Below, piece after piece: positions 33,841 through 41,937 of a stretch of DNA of 64,000 nt. The stretch covers positions 496,001 through 560,000 of the forward strand of contig NC_010161.1 of the NCBI RefSeq assembly GCF_000196435.1, read 5' to 3'. The DNA comes from Bartonella tribocorum CIP 105476. Its GTDB lineage: Bacteria > Pseudomonadota > Alphaproteobacteria > Rhizobiales > Rhizobiaceae. Each line of letters starts with the position of its first letter. Within the stretch, counting starts at the first letter, position 1. The position numbers and the translations under genes are program-made. The notes beneath the pieces are model-generated. The model did not search any database. It saw only the letters and a list, made by a program, of their open reading frames with translations, and was not told where the DNA came from.

Positions 33841-35976
33841 TTAATCCGAAAGGCTAGAGGCGATAGCCAAGCGCTGTTGTTTGGCATAGTGTTCAAGGGC
33901 TTGATTGACTGCGTTTCTGATTTCATCTTTAAGACCATTGGGGACGGAAATATTTAAATTTGAAATCATCACGCGGGCATCGATTTCTACCGGCTTATGA
34001 ACGGTAATGGGCTTGGGAGCTTTGAAGGCGCCCGCTTTTGTATTTGGAGCTTCCATATGCTTTGTTTCAACGCCCCCTGTATTAAAGCCACTTTTGCGTT
34101 TTTCAGGGGGGGTATTTGTAACCACGGCTGTATCGAGCATTTTTTTTGCCCGTGTATTGGTTTCTTCGGTAAAGGTTTTAATGGTCTGCGTTGAAGTTTT
34201 GTTGATTGAAACATTAAACCCTAACTTTTCTTTCATCCAGTTTGGCATCCAACTGGTTAATTTACTCATCATGCCGCTGAGCCAGTCAGACAGAGCGTTC
34301 CATTTGCTTTTGATGCCATCCCAAAGCCCATTAATCAGATTGGAGCCTGCTTCCATTAAATCGACACCGAACAGCCATTCAATGAGTTCATTGATTTTTT
34401 TCGAAATCCAAGAGAGTGGTGAAAAGTTTTTAAAGAGCGCCAAGAGGTTATTGAAAGCATTACTACATAAGCTTGCAAAAGAATCCCATAGCTTGCTTAT
34501 AAAGCTTATGACTGTGTCCCAATTTTTGTAGAGCAGATATCCGGCAGCAACAAGAGCTGCAATGCCGCCAAGTATCCAGCCAATAGGTGTGGTCATGATA
34601 GCAACACCAAGCGATATAAAAGCAGAACCAACGGCGGTTATTGCTGGAATAAGTGAAGTTACAAGAGATACCGCAAGACCCGCAACTGCGGAAGCAGCCG
34701 GGACCATTGCTGCAATGAATGATCCGATAAGAATTGTTCCAACTACAGCTAAAGATGCTGCTATCCAGCCATTGAGTTTATCCCAATATTTATAGAGTAC
34801 AGCAAGTGTTGCAATACCGCCAATGAGCCAACCGATAGGGGTGGTCATCATAGTATAGCCAAGGCTAACAAACGCTACTCCCACGGCTGTTAATGCGGCA
34901 ATGAGTGGACCAAAAATGAAGGAACCAAGAGCGACAAGCCCCACCTTGAAAAGAGTTATTTCACCAATTAGAGGTTCTAGCCATTGAAACCAGCCTTTAA
35001 TCCTTTCTGTGAGATCACTGATACCTTTTCTTAAATCAGAGGTAGGATTAAGCAAATCTTGCAAGACTTTTCTTAAGGTTTTAGCCCAGCTCGCAACGGT
35101 TGTTTGAATGAGGTCACGGTTTTCATCAATCAACTTTGAAAAACCGTCAACCATATCATTGATCACGGGCATAAAGCGTGCACCAAGAAAGTTCGCGATA
35201 CCACCTATTTTTTTCTTAAAGGCACCAAGCTTGTCACTTAAATCTGCGGCATAGCGTGCAACATCGGCGCCTATCAGCCACTTTCCTTTTCTCGCCTTTG
35301 CAAACAGCTCTTTGATGGGCGCCATGCCTTGTGCAAGCATGGATGCCATCTCTTTACCATCACCCCCAAACAGCAGAGCAGCAATATGCTGTCTTTGTGC
35401 TTGATTTTTCATTTTACTCATTTTTTCGGTAATTTCTTCTAGTAAGAGAGAATTTGATTTGAGTTTGCCAGAAGCATTTTTGACAGAAATACCAAGCGCT
35501 TCAAATCCCATCATGCCTCTTTTTTGTCCAGCATATGCTTGCGCAGAACGCCTATTTAAGGTTGCCAAGGATTGTTGAAAGAGTTCGGCAGAATATCCTG
35601 AATTATCAGCAGCATCACCCCATAATTGAAGTGATGCAACACTCATACCTAAATGGTGTGAGGCATGGTGAAGACTATCTCCCAGATGCATGGTTTTCAT
35701 GGTGAGGGCGGTCACACTTGCCACAAGCCCCCCACCAGCAAGCCCTAAGACACCGGTAAAGACCGAAGCACGACTTGCAGCTGTGCTAAGAGCACCTTGA
35801 ACACCATGAAGACTTTTTGTCATGTTTTTTACAGCAGCAGAAAAGCGCGGAATACCCATTCTATGAGAGAGTGTTTTTGACAATGTATTAAATTGTTTTT
35901 GTACACGTTTAAGAGGTGCGGTGAGTTCGTCTTCAAGAGACAATTTCACCTTTGCATCGGCAACTTTTTCACTCAT
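33841..35976 (-). CDS. Tail tape measure protein
   Basis: 711 residues. It sets tail length and helps DNA cross the inner membrane. The N-terminal third is helical and charged (DELTAPLKRVQKQFNTLSKTL). A central hydrophobic region has two copies of a TTPIGWLIGGIA block followed by YKYWD/YKNWD, residues about 370-500, an internal duplication. The ATG overlaps the end of the gpE' frame (ATGA), as expected for the gpE/E'-T order. It is short for P2-like phages, implying a fairly short tail. Confidence 0.88.
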   Translation of the reverse strand: MSEKVADAKVKLSLEDELTAPLKRVQKQFNTLSKTLSHRMGIPRFSAAVKNMTKSLHGVQGALSTAASRASVFTGVLGLAGGGLVASVTALTMKTMHLGDSLHHASHHLGMSVASLQLWGDAADNSGYSAELFQQSLATLNRRSAQAYAGQKRGMMGFEALGISVKNASGKLKSNSLLLEEITEKMSKMKNQAQRQHIAALLFGGDGKEMASMLAQGMAPIKELFAKARKGKWLIGADVARYAADLSDKLGAFKKKIGGIANFLGARFMPVINDMVDGFSKLIDENRDLIQTTVASWAKTLRKVLQDLLNPTSDLRKGISDLTERIKGWFQWLEPLIGEITLFKVGLVALGSFIFGPLIAALTAVGVAFVSLGYTMMTTPIGWLIGGIATLAVLYKYWDKLNGWIAASLAVVGTILIGSFIAAMVPAASAVAGLAVSLVTSLIPAITAVGSAFISLGVAIMTTPIGWILGGIAALVAAGYLLYKNWDTVISFISKLWDSFASLCSNAFNNLLALFKNFSPLSWISKKINELIEWLFGVDLMEAGSNLINGLWDGIKSKWNALSDWLSGMMSKLTSWMPNWMKEKLGFNVSINKTSTQTIKTFTEETNTRAKKMLDTAVVTNTPPEKRKSGFNTGGVETKHMEAPNTKAGAFKAPKPITVHKPVEIDARVMISNLNISVPNGLKDEIRNAVNQALEHYAKQQRLAIASSLSD

Positions 35977-36164
35977 TTTGTCTTATACCTTTCTGCTGCT
36001 TGTTTTCGCCAGAATATGAGTTCTTGTGGTTCCATTTCCATCATCTCTGAAAGGGACCAATGGAACACAATGGCGATATCGGCTATGAGTTTTGCGGCGG
36101 TTTCCCAGTCGAGGTATCCCGCCGTTTGATAAAAGACTCCAAGATCTCTCCAATGCTTGACAAA
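35973..36164 (-). CDS. gpE' frame: GpE-family extension reached by a -1 shift from gpE
   Basis: This open stretch has no ATG, GTG or TTG before its conserved core. That core reads LDWETAAKLIADIAIVFHW, then SEMMEMEPQELIFWRKQAA, typical of the GpE family. It can be entered only from the upstream gpE frame by a -1 shift. The overlap window is 36086-36164 and contains TTTT at 36131-36134 and GGGAAAC (plus-strand GTTTCCC, 36100-36106). P2 makes E+E' in this way. The fused product would have 132 residues and acts as tail assembly chaperone with gpE. Confidence 0.75.
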   Translation of the reverse strand, partial: FVKHWRDLGVFYQTAGYLDWETAAKLIADIAIVFHWSLSEMMEMEPQELIFWRKQAAERYKTK

Positions 36165-36370
36165 TCATTGATATCAAGTTCACTGATAGCCTCATGCGGC
36201 CATCCAGAAAGGCGTGCGATCATAGCGATTGTTTGCTCTACGCCTTCTTTTTTGTCGATTGCTTGCAAATCTTTTGTTTTGGGGCGCTGTAAGGTAATTG
36301 TGGTGTGTTCTTTTCCTTCAAAGGTAATAGGGATAAGCAATTGATGGGTAACACTTTGTTGTATAGTCAT
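36083..36370 (-). CDS. Tail assembly chaperone gpE
   Basis: 95 residues. HQLLIPITFEGKEHTTITLQ and PHEAISELDINDLSSIGEIL match the gpE/Mu gp41-like tail assembly protein. It lies directly after the tube gene and before the tape measure, the fixed position of frameshifting tail chaperones in contractile-tailed phages. The -1 product continues into the gpE' frame. Confidence 0.82.
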   Translation of the reverse strand: MTIQQSVTHQLLIPITFEGKEHTTITLQRPKTKDLQAIDKKEGVEQTIAMIARLSGWPHEAISELDINDLSSIGEILESFIKRRDTSTGKPPQNS

Positions 36371-36371
36371 T

Positions 36372-36878
36372 TTATAATCCTATGTTTTCTCTGTGGTCTG
36401 CGAGTTGATTGACGCCATTGAATTTTCTCACCAAGTTGAGAACGTCTATCTCAACGATTTCAATGTCCTTCTGGACATATTTGAAATATTGCAATGTGAA
36501 TGTTGCTGTAGAAGTTGCTTTGCCTCCCGGTTGCCATTCTGCCATTTCAAAGCCTTTGCAAAGTCCTCTCATGGTCATGACAACACCTTCTGCGGGTGTG
36601 CCTTGTGCTTGCATTGAACTGCGCAATGAGATGTTGACATCTGTGCGTCCCAACAGTGCCATTAATTCTGGAGAGCAATCAGAAATGGTCATGCTAAGCG
36701 TGAGGGTTTCAAGACCAAGATCAACCTCAATGGAGCTATCCATGCCACCGCCGCGATAACTCTCAACGACCAAACTCAAATTTGGTAGGGTGACACTTTC
36801 ACATTTTGCTTGATAGGGAATACCGTCGACAAAAATGTTAAAATATTTCAAAACTCTTGGTAAAACAGGTACGGTCAT
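36372..36878 (-). CDS. Major tail tube protein (P2 FII-like)
   Basis: 168 residues. LPRVLKYFNIFVDGIPYQAK, then YRGGGMDSSIEVDLGLETL, is characteristic of the FII tube family. Copies stack into the inner tube inside the contractile sheath. It starts one base within the sheath stop codon, indicating translational coupling. Confidence 0.88.
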   Translation of the reverse strand: MTVPVLPRVLKYFNIFVDGIPYQAKCESVTLPNLSLVVESYRGGGMDSSIEVDLGLETLTLSMTISDCSPELMALLGRTDVNISLRSSMQAQGTPAEGVVMTMRGLCKGFEMAEWQPGGKATSTATFTLQYFKYVQKDIEIVEIDVLNLVRKFNGVNQLADHRENIGL

Positions 36879-38089
36879 TAAAAGATCTCCTCTAGGTAAT
36901 CATTGATGATTTGTGAACGGAACGTGATGTGTTCTGCGGGTGTTGTCGGGGTAAATTCCACATTGAAATAGACTTTTCCGCTTTCAATGGCGCTTGCTGT
37001 ATTAAGCTCTAGATCAGGCGTACAACGCCCACCAAGAATAGCGCCTTGTGCTTTCAAATCACGCAAATAGGCATTGACGCTTTCACTGACATCATGCATG
37101 TAGGTTTTTTTGATATTGCGGTCGACAGCCCATAGATGTCCGCGCAAAATAGCATCATTGATCATATCCGCGGTGCGCACCACGGATAAAAAAGCAAATT
37201 TTGTATCGCTTGAGAGTGTGCGATTGCCCCAAAGGCGATAGCCATTTTCGCGAATGATTGTTGTGATGTTTTGTTCATTGAAAAGGTTGGCACGGCTTGA
37301 TCTGTCCCCAATGGAAAAATCAATGGGGCGCGCAGTTCCCACAATGCCATTGATCACTTTATTGGAAGGGGAATGCCAAAAGCCATGGGTAAAATCATTT
37401 TTGGCAATGACACCAGCAACCGCTGCACTTGCCGGCTGTTCTATGATCTTTCCAGCACGATTTACCTTTACAAACGGGTCAATGAGAATGGCGCGTTTTG
37501 AATCAAAATCCTTTGCTGTGCTAAGAGCTGCTTCATCTGTTGTGTTTGGAGCATCAAGCACCACAATGGCGCGCAAACGCTCTGCAATGCCAATCAGTTC
37601 TGCTGCGACGGGGTTGGCAGTTGCACCAGTTTCATTCCCTTCAATACCCACACTGGAAGGGCGTTGATGTGTAAAGCCTGGCGCAATCAGAATACGTGGT
37701 GTTTGTCCTACAATGGATTGTGCTCCAATGAAAGCATGAACACCTTCATAAGCGCCATTTGCGTTTACACCGCCTAGAATATTGGTAAGTGTTGCATTTT
37801 CGTCGTCACCTTCTTTTACACGGACGACAACGACAATTGCTCCTACTTGTTTAAAAATCAGATCAAGGGCATTGGGTAATGTACCTTGACGCTTACCCGT
37901 TTTATCGAGTTTTGCGGCTTGTGAAAGAGAGCCTGCGACCAAAACCGGTGTGTTGAGGGGGAATGCTTGTTCATCGGCATCGGGTGCTGTGCCAACAATT
38001 CCGATAACGGCAGACTGAACCGCACGAAGGGAGCGGGTGCCGTCGTCAACCTCAACGACTTCAACACCGTGTAAAAAACCTGTTGCCAT
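36878..38089 (-). CDS. Contractile tail sheath protein (P2 FI-like)
   Basis: 403 residues. GVEVVEVDDGTRSLRAVQSAVIGIVG at the N-terminus and the C-terminal block SVNAYLRDLKAQGAILGGRC, ending with EHITFRSQIINDYL, are standard sheath signatures. It forms the contracting outer sleeve. Its upstream neighbour on the late strand is separated by the inserted antirepressor module D and a TA cluster. Confidence 0.9.
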   Translation of the reverse strand: MATGFLHGVEVVEVDDGTRSLRAVQSAVIGIVGTAPDADEQAFPLNTPVLVAGSLSQAAKLDKTGKRQGTLPNALDLIFKQVGAIVVVVRVKEGDDENATLTNILGGVNANGAYEGVHAFIGAQSIVGQTPRILIAPGFTHQRPSSVGIEGNETGATANPVAAELIGIAERLRAIVVLDAPNTTDEAALSTAKDFDSKRAILIDPFVKVNRAGKIIEQPASAAVAGVIAKNDFTHGFWHSPSNKVINGIVGTARPIDFSIGDRSSRANLFNEQNITTIIRENGYRLWGNRTLSSDTKFAFLSVVRTADMINDAILRGHLWAVDRNIKKTYMHDVSESVNAYLRDLKAQGAILGGRCTPDLELNTASAIESGKVYFNVEFTPTTPAEHITFRSQIINDYLEEIF

Positions 38090-38203
38090 TTTATACTCCT
38101 TTGAAATATTGGCTAGAAATGAATGGGGAAACGAAGGGGATGATTGCTGTGTTTTAAGCGTCCAGCATTTATAGATGAAATTAACAAAAATATAGAAAGG
38201 TGC

Positions 38204-38475
38204 TTGACATTATTTATGCAATGTGTATTTTCGAATCAGGTGCCTGAAAAACGCCTTAAATACCAAGCGGACAAACTACCGACATAGTTTATTTTCCGCA
38301 CATTAAATACTTTGACTCGTTATATGCTACGTGCGTATAATAATTCTGTCGGGTGTGGTTATGCTATACAATACCCTTTCGGGGAAAGCGTAACGACGGA
38401 CTTGGTACCGTGTTTTTCAGCGCCCGACACTCTTTAGAGTGTCAATGAAAAACCTCTATTACCAAGGAGTTCGTT
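38204..38475 (+). ncRNA. Antirepressor leader RNA, copy D
   Basis: P1 -35 is TTGACA 38204-38209. Box1 is CTGAAAAACGC 38244 plus TACCAAG 38261. H2 is AAACTA 38273 with TAGTTT 38285, a compensated change from GATTG/CAATC in copies A and B, inside GCGGA/TCCGC. Box2 is CTTGGTA 38401 plus GTGTTTTTCAG 38410. H6 lies between. Box3 is TGAAAAAC 38446 plus TACCAAG 38460, which continues into GGAG. It lies antisense to the direction of the late operon. Confidence 0.7.
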
Positions 38476-39207
38476 ATGAACACACTTATAGAAATATCAG
38501 AACAGGTTATTGATCAAGAAACTGTTCAAACTGTTAATGCACGCGATTTGCATGCGTTTTTAGAGATAAAAGCCCGCTTCAATGATTGGATTAAAAATCG
38601 CATTAAAGAATATAAGTTTCAGGAAAATATAAACTTTATAACGCTTACTAAAAATTTAGTAAACGGTGGAAAGGTAAAAGAATACCACATTACCTTAGAC
38701 ATGGCTAAACACCTTTCAATGATAGAGCGTAATGATAAAGGGCATGAAGCTCGTCAATATTTTATCAAATGTGAACGGCTTTTGAAACAAGTCGCTACTC
38801 CACAAGTTGATTATTCCAAACCAGAAGCATTACTGGGTGTTTTGAATCATCTACAAAGCCAAATCGAGCAAAAAGATCATGCTATTGCAGAATTGACACC
38901 AAAAGCCGAAGCTTTGGAAGGTTTAAAACGTTCTGATGGTTTGTTTGGTCTTATTGAAGCGGCAAAGATGTTGGAGGTGCGACCAAAGGATTTAACGGAT
39001 TACTTGCGTAAACATGATTGGGTCTATCGACGGGCTCCAGGGGCGCCTTTGTTACCTTATCAGGATAAAATCAAGAAAGGCTTTATGGATTGTCCTGCTA
39101 TCACCATTCAAAGACCGGATGGTACAGAAAAGGTACTCCCTTCAACAAAAATCACATCCAGAGGATTGGCATGTTTGAGAGAACAAATCCATGGAGGTGT
39201 GCAATGA
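38476..39207 (+). CDS. AntA-KilAC phage antirepressor, intact
   Basis: 243 residues. The AntA domain (ETVQTVNARDLHAFLEIKAR, GHEARQYFIKCERLLKQ) is joined through [18 protein letters not shown] to the KilAC domain shared by all copies. It is the best full-length reference for the truncated gene at 26179 and the nonsense copy at 26753. Phage antirepressors relieve repression by sequestering repressor or competing at operators. It is inserted between the sheath gene and a TA cluster, transcribed against the late genes. Confidence 0.88.
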   Translation: MNTLIEISEQVIDQETVQTVNARDLHAFLEIKARFNDWIKNRIKEYKFQENINFITLTKNLVNGGKVKEYHITLDMAKHLSMIERNDKGHEARQYFIKCERLLKQVATPQVDYSKPEALLGVLNHLQSQIEQKDHAIAELTPKAEALEGLKRSDGLFGLIEAAKMLEVRPKDLTDYLRKHDWVYRRAPGAPLLPYQDKIKKGFMDCPAITIQRPDGTEKVLPSTKITSRGLACLREQIHGGVQ

Positions 39208-39482
39208 ATACCAGTATAGACTTTTTATGCGATTTGTGGATGGCGTTGTATCAATTTTCTGATCGTGATGATATTGAAGACAAGGCTTTTAATACTCTCA
39301 TTGAGACTATGGATGCGATAGAAAAAGCTTTAATTTTTAAGCTTCAAGACGAAACCCCAAATGCACTGAAAATTTTGGCAATGATTACAAATTTTGGAAC
39401 TTTAAGACCACCTCCGATTATAGAGTCTTTGTTAAAATCTTACGAACCCAATTTAGACAGCCCCATTAAAAAGGTTGCTTAA
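39204..39482 (+). CDS. 92-residue antirepressor-module protein, copy D
   Basis: Paralogue of the 27496, 30628 and 59708 proteins. ATG 39204 overlaps the antirepressor stop and GGAGGT precedes it. It is closest to the 59708 copy (shared YQFSDRDDIEDKAFNTLIET-like section and PPPIIESLLKSYEPN). That is notable because the 59708 partner has a Rha rather than an AntA N-terminus. Confidence 0.7.
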   Translation: MNTSIDFLCDLWMALYQFSDRDDIEDKAFNTLIETMDAIEKALIFKLQDETPNALKILAMITNFGTLRPPPIIESLLKSYEPNLDSPIKKVA

Positions 39483-39500
39483 TTAAAAAACATGACTCAT

Positions 39501-39523
39501 CTCCCCGTCTTTAGGGCGGGGAG
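39501..39523. terminator. GC-rich hairpin ending antirepressor module D
   Basis: CTCCCCG 39501-39507 pairs with CGGGGAG 39517-39523. No U-tract follows on either strand. It separates the convergent 92-residue and HigA genes. Confidence 0.5.
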
Positions 39524-39527
39524 AAGG

Positions 39528-39869
39528 TTACGAATGGCTATGTTCCATTTGCGCATTCATTTCTCTAGCTGTTAGTGTTGGAACTTTGCTAACATCTGTT
39601 TCCCGCTCTGCATGCCAAGCATCATAATTGGCTTGCATACGTAACCATATGGCAGCTCCATCACCAAACATTTTTCCAAGGCAAGCAGAAATAGCAGGAG
39701 AAACAGGCTTTTTTGCCTTCAGGATATCATAAAGATGTTGGCGTGATATACCGAGCATCTGTGCAATTTCTAATTTTGTTTTGCCTGTCTCAGGAATAAT
39801 ATCTGCTAAAACTTCTCCTGGATGAGTAGGGCAGCGGTTTTTATCTCTTTGTGCAGGAATGTCATTCAT
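39528..39869 (-). CDS. higA: HigA-type antitoxin
   Basis: 113 residues. I take ATG 39869, which has AAGGA upstream, rather than the longer frame. RCPTHPGEVLADIIPETGKT, then EIAQMLGISRQHLYDILKAK, is the Xre helix-turn-helix of HigA antitoxins, followed by the common LRMQANYDAWHAERE. It partners the HigB gene 10 bp upstream and likely autorepresses. Confidence 0.88.
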   Translation of the reverse strand: MNDIPAQRDKNRCPTHPGEVLADIIPETGKTKLEIAQMLGISRQHLYDILKAKKPVSPAISACLGKMFGDGAAIWLRMQANYDAWHAERETDVSKVPTLTAREMNAQMEHSHS

Positions 39870-39879
39870 AACTGTATCC

Positions 39880-40158
39880 TTAGTGATATTGTTCAAGATC
39901 AACACGGTAAGCATTACATGAGTCAAATTCAAAAGTAATACACCATGGTCCGTTAACGTGGACAGTGTAACGAGTGGGTGAATATCCAATCAAAGAATGA
40001 AAGTTAAATCCTGGAAGATTCATATCTTCTGGTCTTTCAGAAAAATCTAAACGATCAAGGCGAACCATGATACGTTTTACAAGTCTCTTATCAATCTTGG
40101 ATGAATTTCCCGTTTTGAATAATTCTGCCAATGTTTTGCTTTTAAACGTTTTAATCAT
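39880..40158 (-). CDS. higB: HigB-type mRNA interferase toxin
   Basis: 92 residues. KTFKSKTLAELFKTGNSSKI, VKRIMVRLDRLDFSERPEDM and GPWCITFEFDSCNAYRVDL are typical of HigB/RelE toxins. The start ATG 40158 lies 5 bp beyond the -10 box TATATA, so the message probably has no usable leader. Confidence 0.88.
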   Translation of the reverse strand: MIKTFKSKTLAELFKTGNSSKIDKRLVKRIMVRLDRLDFSERPEDMNLPGFNFHSLIGYSPTRYTVHVNGPWCITFEFDSCNAYRVDLEQYH

Positions 40159-40192
40159 TCCTTTATATAGCGTGAAAGACTATAAATGTCAA
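40159..40192 (-). promoter_or_regulatory. Promoter of higBA, abutting the toxin start
   Basis: On the minus strand TTGACA (40192-40187), a 17-bp spacer and TATATA (40169-40164) are followed by AAGGA and then the ATG. The transcription start is predicted within a base or two of the start codon. Confidence 0.65.
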
Positions 40193-40336
40193 CAAATAGC
40201 TTACATTGCATGTGCTAAAAAAGCCCTATCGCTTAAGTTTTTTTATTTAAGGTGAGGAGGAGTTTAATAGCCCCCCTTGAGTGACTTATTTCAATTACAA
40301 AAGATGTTTTTTTCTCCAGTACGTTGTAAAATATCT

Positions 40337-40391
40337 TTACATAATACATATTATACGTACAATACGTATTATCTATTAAAAGGCTATCGTT
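40337..40391 (+). promoter_or_regulatory. Promoter/operator of the phd-like module
   Basis: The AT-rich region before the antitoxin contains overlapping palindromic TATTATACGTACAATACGTA-like elements, including ATACGTAT. These fit a Phd-type autoregulatory operator covering the promoter, and AAGG lies before the start. Confidence 0.45.
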
Positions 40392-40643
40392 ATGAAAAAA
40401 TATAGTTTTACAGATGTCAACCGCGGGGCAGGTGATATTTTAGACGAGGCTATGTCAACACCTGTTGCTTTGACAAAACGAGGGCGTGAAAAAATCATTA
40501 TGCTTCCTGTTGATTTATATCATGAATTAATAAAAGCGCGTTCTAGTGTACAATCTTTTTCCTATGCAGATGCACCGCAAAATATATTAGATGATTTAGA
40601 TCGTGGTTTAGATGACATTTTAAACAGTGATGAACATGTTTAA
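40392..40643 (+). CDS. Phd/YefM-like antitoxin
   Basis: 83 residues. KKYSFTDVNRGAGDILDEAM, then TPVALTKRGREKIIMLPVDLY, is the Phd/YefM DNA-binding fold. The acidic C-terminus DDLDRGLDDILNSDE would bind the toxin. Its end overlaps the toxin start by several bases, and it probably represses the palindrome-rich promoter upstream. Confidence 0.8.
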   Translation: MKKYSFTDVNRGAGDILDEAMSTPVALTKRGREKIIMLPVDLYHELIKARSSVQSFSYADAPQNILDDLDRGLDDILNSDEHV

Positions 40644-41022
40644 AGCAGGGGATGTTGTTCGGTATTATTATTTATGGCACGAACAAGCGCAAAAAGGTGA
40701 ACATTCAGGGCGTAAAGCGCGTCCTTCTTGTGTCATGGTTAAAACTGAAAAGCATCTTTTTTTGTTTCCTATCACTTCTCAAGAGCCAGTTAATTTGCAA
40801 TTTAGCTTAAAAGTACCTGAGATAGAATGCAAACGTGTGGGTTTGCAAAAGCAATCTTGGGTACGTGTTGATGAATTTAATGTTGTTTCTTGCGAATCTT
40901 TGTTTGACTTTGAAGATTTAAAACCACAAGGGCGTTTTAGTCTTGCTTTTATGCGTAAAATTGCACTTAAAATTAAAGAAGTTAAAGCAATAAAGCCACT
41001 TGGAAAAGTTTCTAGAGACTGA
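40630..41022 (+). CDS. PemK/MazF-like toxin paired with the Phd-like antitoxin
   Basis: 130 residues from ATG 40630 (ATG 40636 is equally possible). KAGDVVRYYYLWHEQAQKGE, SGRKARPSCVMVK and FLFPITSQEP resemble the PemK/MazF-like growth-inhibitor fold (KxGDVV, RP, ITS). It would be an endoribonuclease. Pairing with a Phd-type rather than MazE-type antitoxin is a mixed combination. Confidence 0.7.
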   Translation: MNMFKAGDVVRYYYLWHEQAQKGEHSGRKARPSCVMVKTEKHLFLFPITSQEPVNLQFSLKVPEIECKRVGLQKQSWVRVDEFNVVSCESLFDFEDLKPQGRFSLAFMRKIALKIKEVKAIKPLGKVSRD

Positions 41023-41031
41023 GTTATACAA

Positions 41032-41328
41032 TTAAACAGTATGGAGTGTCGGAACTTTGCTAACATCTGTTTCACGTTCAGCATGCCAAGCATCATAATT
41101 GGCTTGAAGCTGTAGCCAAAGGGCTGGTCCATTTCCTAACAATTTACCAATGCGAGCTGCTGTTACGGCTGTGACTGGACGTTCTCCTTTAAGGATACCG
41201 TGCAAGTGCTGGCGTGTTATTTGAAGAATCCTAGCAATTTCGGTTTTGCTTGCATTTAAATGTTCTAAGGATTCAGCTAAAATTTCTCCTGGATGAGAAG
41301 GACAACGATTAGGATTACGTGTGGTCAT
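41032..41328 (-). CDS. Orphan HigA-type antitoxin
   Basis: 98 residues from ATG 41328. NRCPSHPGEILAESLEHLNA, then EIARILQITRQHLHGIL, closely parallels the 39528 HigA, including the shared LQLQANYDAWHAERETDVSK, but no toxin lies next to it. The C-terminus is cut short (VPTLHTV) compared with the 39528 copy. It converges on the PemK-like gene 10 bp away. It could be an anti-addiction antitoxin or a remnant. Confidence 0.75.
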   Translation of the reverse strand: MTTRNPNRCPSHPGEILAESLEHLNASKTEIARILQITRQHLHGILKGERPVTAVTAARIGKLLGNGPALWLQLQANYDAWHAERETDVSKVPTLHTV

Positions 41329-41415
41329 GGATAGTCTTCTTTGCAATTAATTTTAAAACCGTTACAATTTAAACAATATGCCATCGATATTATACCATTT
41401 AAAGAAATTTAAAAA

Positions 41416-41595
41416 ATGAACATCAAGCCTATTCGCACTGAACAAGATTATCAAGAAGCCTTAGAAATTGTGTCTGCAATGTTTGATAATCAACCTCAAG
41501 AGGGGACTCCAGAATTTGATCAAATGAAAACTCTTGTTTTGTTAATTGAAGCTTATGAAGCCGAACACTATCCTGTTTCTCCAACTCATGCGTAA
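41416..41595 (+). pseudogene. N-terminal fragment of a HigA-like (COG5499-type) antitoxin
   Basis: 59 residues from ATG 41416: NIKPIRTEQDYQEALEIVSA, then LVLLIEAYEAEHYPVSP. This is the N-terminal half of a well-known antitoxin family of about 120-130 residues. The helix-turn-helix half and the toxin are absent, and the frame stops at 41595. It is a relic of another TA module in this cluster. Confidence 0.65.
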
Positions 41596-41748
41596 AGAGA
41601 AGCACAAACTCATGGAGGGAATAAACTTGCACGTCAACATCAAGGATTTTACAACCACACCAATAACTGTCTGATCAAATATTGCTAAAAACTCAGATCT
41701 CTTACCATCCTTAATAAAGTGAATACGAAGTTTAAATTCTATTGTCAT
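41542..41748 (-). CDS. Possible small protein, unknown
   Basis: 68 residues from ATG 41748, with GGAGAG nicely placed upstream: TIEFKLRIHFIKDGKRSEFL, then FDQTVIGVVVKSL. The family is unknown. It overlaps the HigA-like fragment on the other strand, and its C-terminal third is Phe/Ser-rich and may be spurious. The ribosome site is the main reason to list it. Confidence 0.3.
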   Translation of the reverse strand: MTIEFKLRIHFIKDGKRSEFLAIFDQTVIGVVVKSLMLTCKFIPSMSLCFSLRMSWRNRIVFGFISFN

Positions 41749-41802
41749 TTTGCTCTCCAAATCAATGGAGAGACCATAACAATCATCTACACTCTCTCAT
41801 AA

Positions 41803-41819
41803 GACTGACACTGTCAGTC
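41803..41819. promoter_or_regulatory. Perfect 17-bp palindrome
   Basis: GACTGACA-C-TGTCAGTC, 8-bp arms around one base, next to the fibre terminator. It could be an operator for the small minus-strand frame at 41748 or part of the terminator region. Confidence 0.3.
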
Positions 41820-41843
41820 AAAAAAGCCCTTTAAAGGGCTTTG
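41820..41843 (-). terminator. Intrinsic terminator after the fibre gene
   Basis: AAAGCCC 41824-41830 and GGGCTTT 41837-41843 form a perfect stem with a TTTAAA loop. On the minus strand a run of T follows. It is placed to end the baseplate-fibre transcript about 95 bp beyond the fibre stop. Confidence 0.7.
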
Positions 41844-41937
41844 AAAGATCTTCAAAGGGGGCTTTAAAGAAAGAAAATCATATACGCTCGCTTATACAAC
41901 AAGCACCATTTGAATTGTGCTCTCTTTGGTTATGTAA

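Noticed and set aside
35983-36195. 70-residue frame overlapping gpE (RLSVNLISMICQALERSW)
   Set aside because: The conserved GpE-family sequence lies in a different frame; this third frame has no family resemblance.
41429-41632. 67-residue minus-strand frame opposite the HigA-like fragment
   Set aside because: No ribosome site. The plus-strand fragment clearly matches a known antitoxin family, so this is a shadow.
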